Shown here piece after piece: positions 63,154-64,000 of a DNA stretch of 64,000 nt. Positions within the stretch are counted from its first letter, which is position 1. Each line of letters opens with the position of its first letter. The notes under the pieces were generated by a model. It did no database searches. It saw nothing but the letters and a program-made list of their open reading frames with translations, and was not told where the DNA came from. The stretch lies in contig JAUIIA010000009.1 of assembly GCA_030432025.1 (NCBI GenBank), positions 1 to 64,000 on the forward strand. The letters are read 5' to 3'. Source of the stretch: Alphaproteobacteria bacterium (GTDB lineage Bacteria; Pseudomonadota; Alphaproteobacteria; Micavibrionales; Micavibrionaceae). The position numbers and the translations under genes are program-made.

Positions 63154-64000
63154 TATGCTGTTCCTTTTGAATCTTTGGTTAATAAGTTTGTGACAGATTT
63201 TTCGATGCTCGCATCGTAGTAATATTTCTGTCCGTCACCGACAATTGCGGGGCCTTTGCGCCATATTTTGAACATGTAGTAGACGCCTGCGCCGAAAACG
63301 AAGGTATAAACAATCACGAAGCCGGCCAATGTCAGTGCAACCTGCTCGGCAATAACGGGAGAAATAGACTCGGAGGTCCTAATCACGCCGTAAGCGGTGT
63401 ATGGCTGTCGCCCGACTTCGGTTACAAACCATCCTGCAAGAATGGCGATAAACCCGGTCGGGCCCATGAGCATGCACCAAATGTGAAACAACTTCTGGTC
63501 ATACAGCTTTTTGGTGAAGAACAGCAAAGCGGCCATTAAGCCGGTGAATATCATTGCCATGCCAAGGCCGACCATAATCCGAAAAGACCAGAACACAATC
63601 GCAACAGGCGGTCTTTCATCCGCAGAAACATCTTTCAGCCCCGGTATCTCCCCTTCCGTGCTTCCGGTCAGGACCAGACTGGCGCCACCCGGAATAGTAA
63701 TGCCGTAATCGGTTGTTTCCGTTTCTTCGTTCGGCATACCAAAAAGATAGAGCGGCTTATTCGGCCCTGCTTCCCAGTTACCCTCCATAGCGGCGACTTT
63801 AATAGGCTGGTGATGCAGCGTGTTTTCGCCGTGCGCGTGACCGATCAGAAGCTGCAACGGCGCTACGAAAAACGCCATCAGCATGGCCATGGTCAACATT
63901 ACCTTGGCGTGCTCTCTGAACTTGTCCTTGAACCGATAGAAAGAGCCGACCGCGCCGACGACAAACGCCGTGGTCAGATACGCCGCCGTCACCATATGGA
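63153..64000 (-). CDS. cydA: Cytochrome bd-type ubiquinol oxidase subunit I, C-terminal part (partial at window edge)
   Basis: About 281 codons are in the window, and the N-terminus lies beyond 64000. The ATG at 63995 is internal, because the codon before it encodes His as in the conserved HMV-AAYLTTAF segment of CydA. A short Q-loop region, RPPVAIVFWSFRIMVGLGM and GWFVTEVGRQPY are diagnostic. The short Q-loop suits a cyanide-insensitive (CIO) type. CydA binds hemes b558, b595 and d and the quinol. Confidence 0.93.
   Translation of the reverse strand, partial: HMVTAAYLTTAFVVGAVGSFYRFKDKFREHAKVMLTMAMLMAFFVAPLQLLIGHAHGENTLHHQPIKVAAMEGNWEAGPNKPLYLFGMPNEETETTDYGITIPGGASLVLTGSTEGEIPGLKDVSADERPPVAIVFWSFRIMVGLGMAMIFTGLMAALLFFTKKLYDQKLFHIWCMLMGPTGFIAILAGWFVTEVGRQPYTAYGVIRTSESISPVIAEQVALTLAGFVIVYTFVFGAGVYYMFKIWRKGPAIVGDGQKYYYDASIEKSVTNLLTKDSKGTA

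Overview
The window reads as chromosomal DNA of a Gram-negative alphaproteobacterium with moderate GC content. The gene families point there: a SitABCD/MntR-type manganese uptake operon, glutathione-dependent formaldehyde oxidation, cytochrome bd oxidase, a CPA2 antiporter with an RCK domain, a PEP-CTERM/exosortase pair and a giant RTX protein. No rRNA, tRNA, transposase, integrase or CRISPR array was recognised. The species cannot be named from the sequence alone.

Layout. Positions 1-13.8 kb are one open frame on the minus strand: the first 4612 codons of a giant calcium-binding RTX protein whose C-terminus lies off the left edge. It contains internal duplications, including a 447-residue tandem super-repeat. 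Upstream on the same strand are an exported coiled-coil/acidic protein (13.9-15.5 kb), a 66-aa basic protein, and a five-gene manganese ABC transporter/MntR operon (16.0-19.9 kb) with a palindrome in its promoter region. A DUF2207 membrane protein and an NtrC-like regulator with a degenerate ATPase follow. At 23.4-25.6 kb a plasmid-like module carries two helix-turn-helix proteins flanking a 593-bp gap full of TAACGTTA palindromes and a possible short RNA. Next come purT, an orphan DotI/IcmL-like protein, a cation/proton antiporter and the formaldehyde detoxification genes frmA and frmB (25.6-30.7 kb).

From 30.7 to 36.8 kb (minus strand) lies a compact four-gene cassette: exosortase with a fused EpsI-like domain, a VIT/VWA surface protein with a PEP-CTERM tail, an OmpR-type response regulator and its histidine kinase. 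It looks like a self-contained sorting and sensing system. A soluble PAS chemoreceptor and a YgjV-like membrane protein separate it from an AT-rich island (39.2-45.0 kb) of small exported and membrane proteins. Many of these start without a Shine-Dalgarno sequence, at a fixed 8 nt from GATAA.

From 45 to 64 kb there are a lipoprotein, a VDT-rich exported protein, a Sel1-repeat protein, and a TetR-controlled operon (AhpD-like protein, alpha/beta hydrolase, DUF1348) with three operator palindromes and an upstream mini-gene broken by an in-frame TGA. Then come a KefB/C-type antiporter, an AraC/alcohol dehydrogenase/cupin/tautomerase operon probably for reactive aldehydes, a 1010-aa toxin-like protein with small neighbours, and cydA-cydB-DUF2474-rhodanese at the right edge. 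The redox and aldehyde genes suggest an aerobic organism prepared for electrophile and oxidative stress. The RTX protein and the PEP-CTERM protein suggest an elaborate cell surface.
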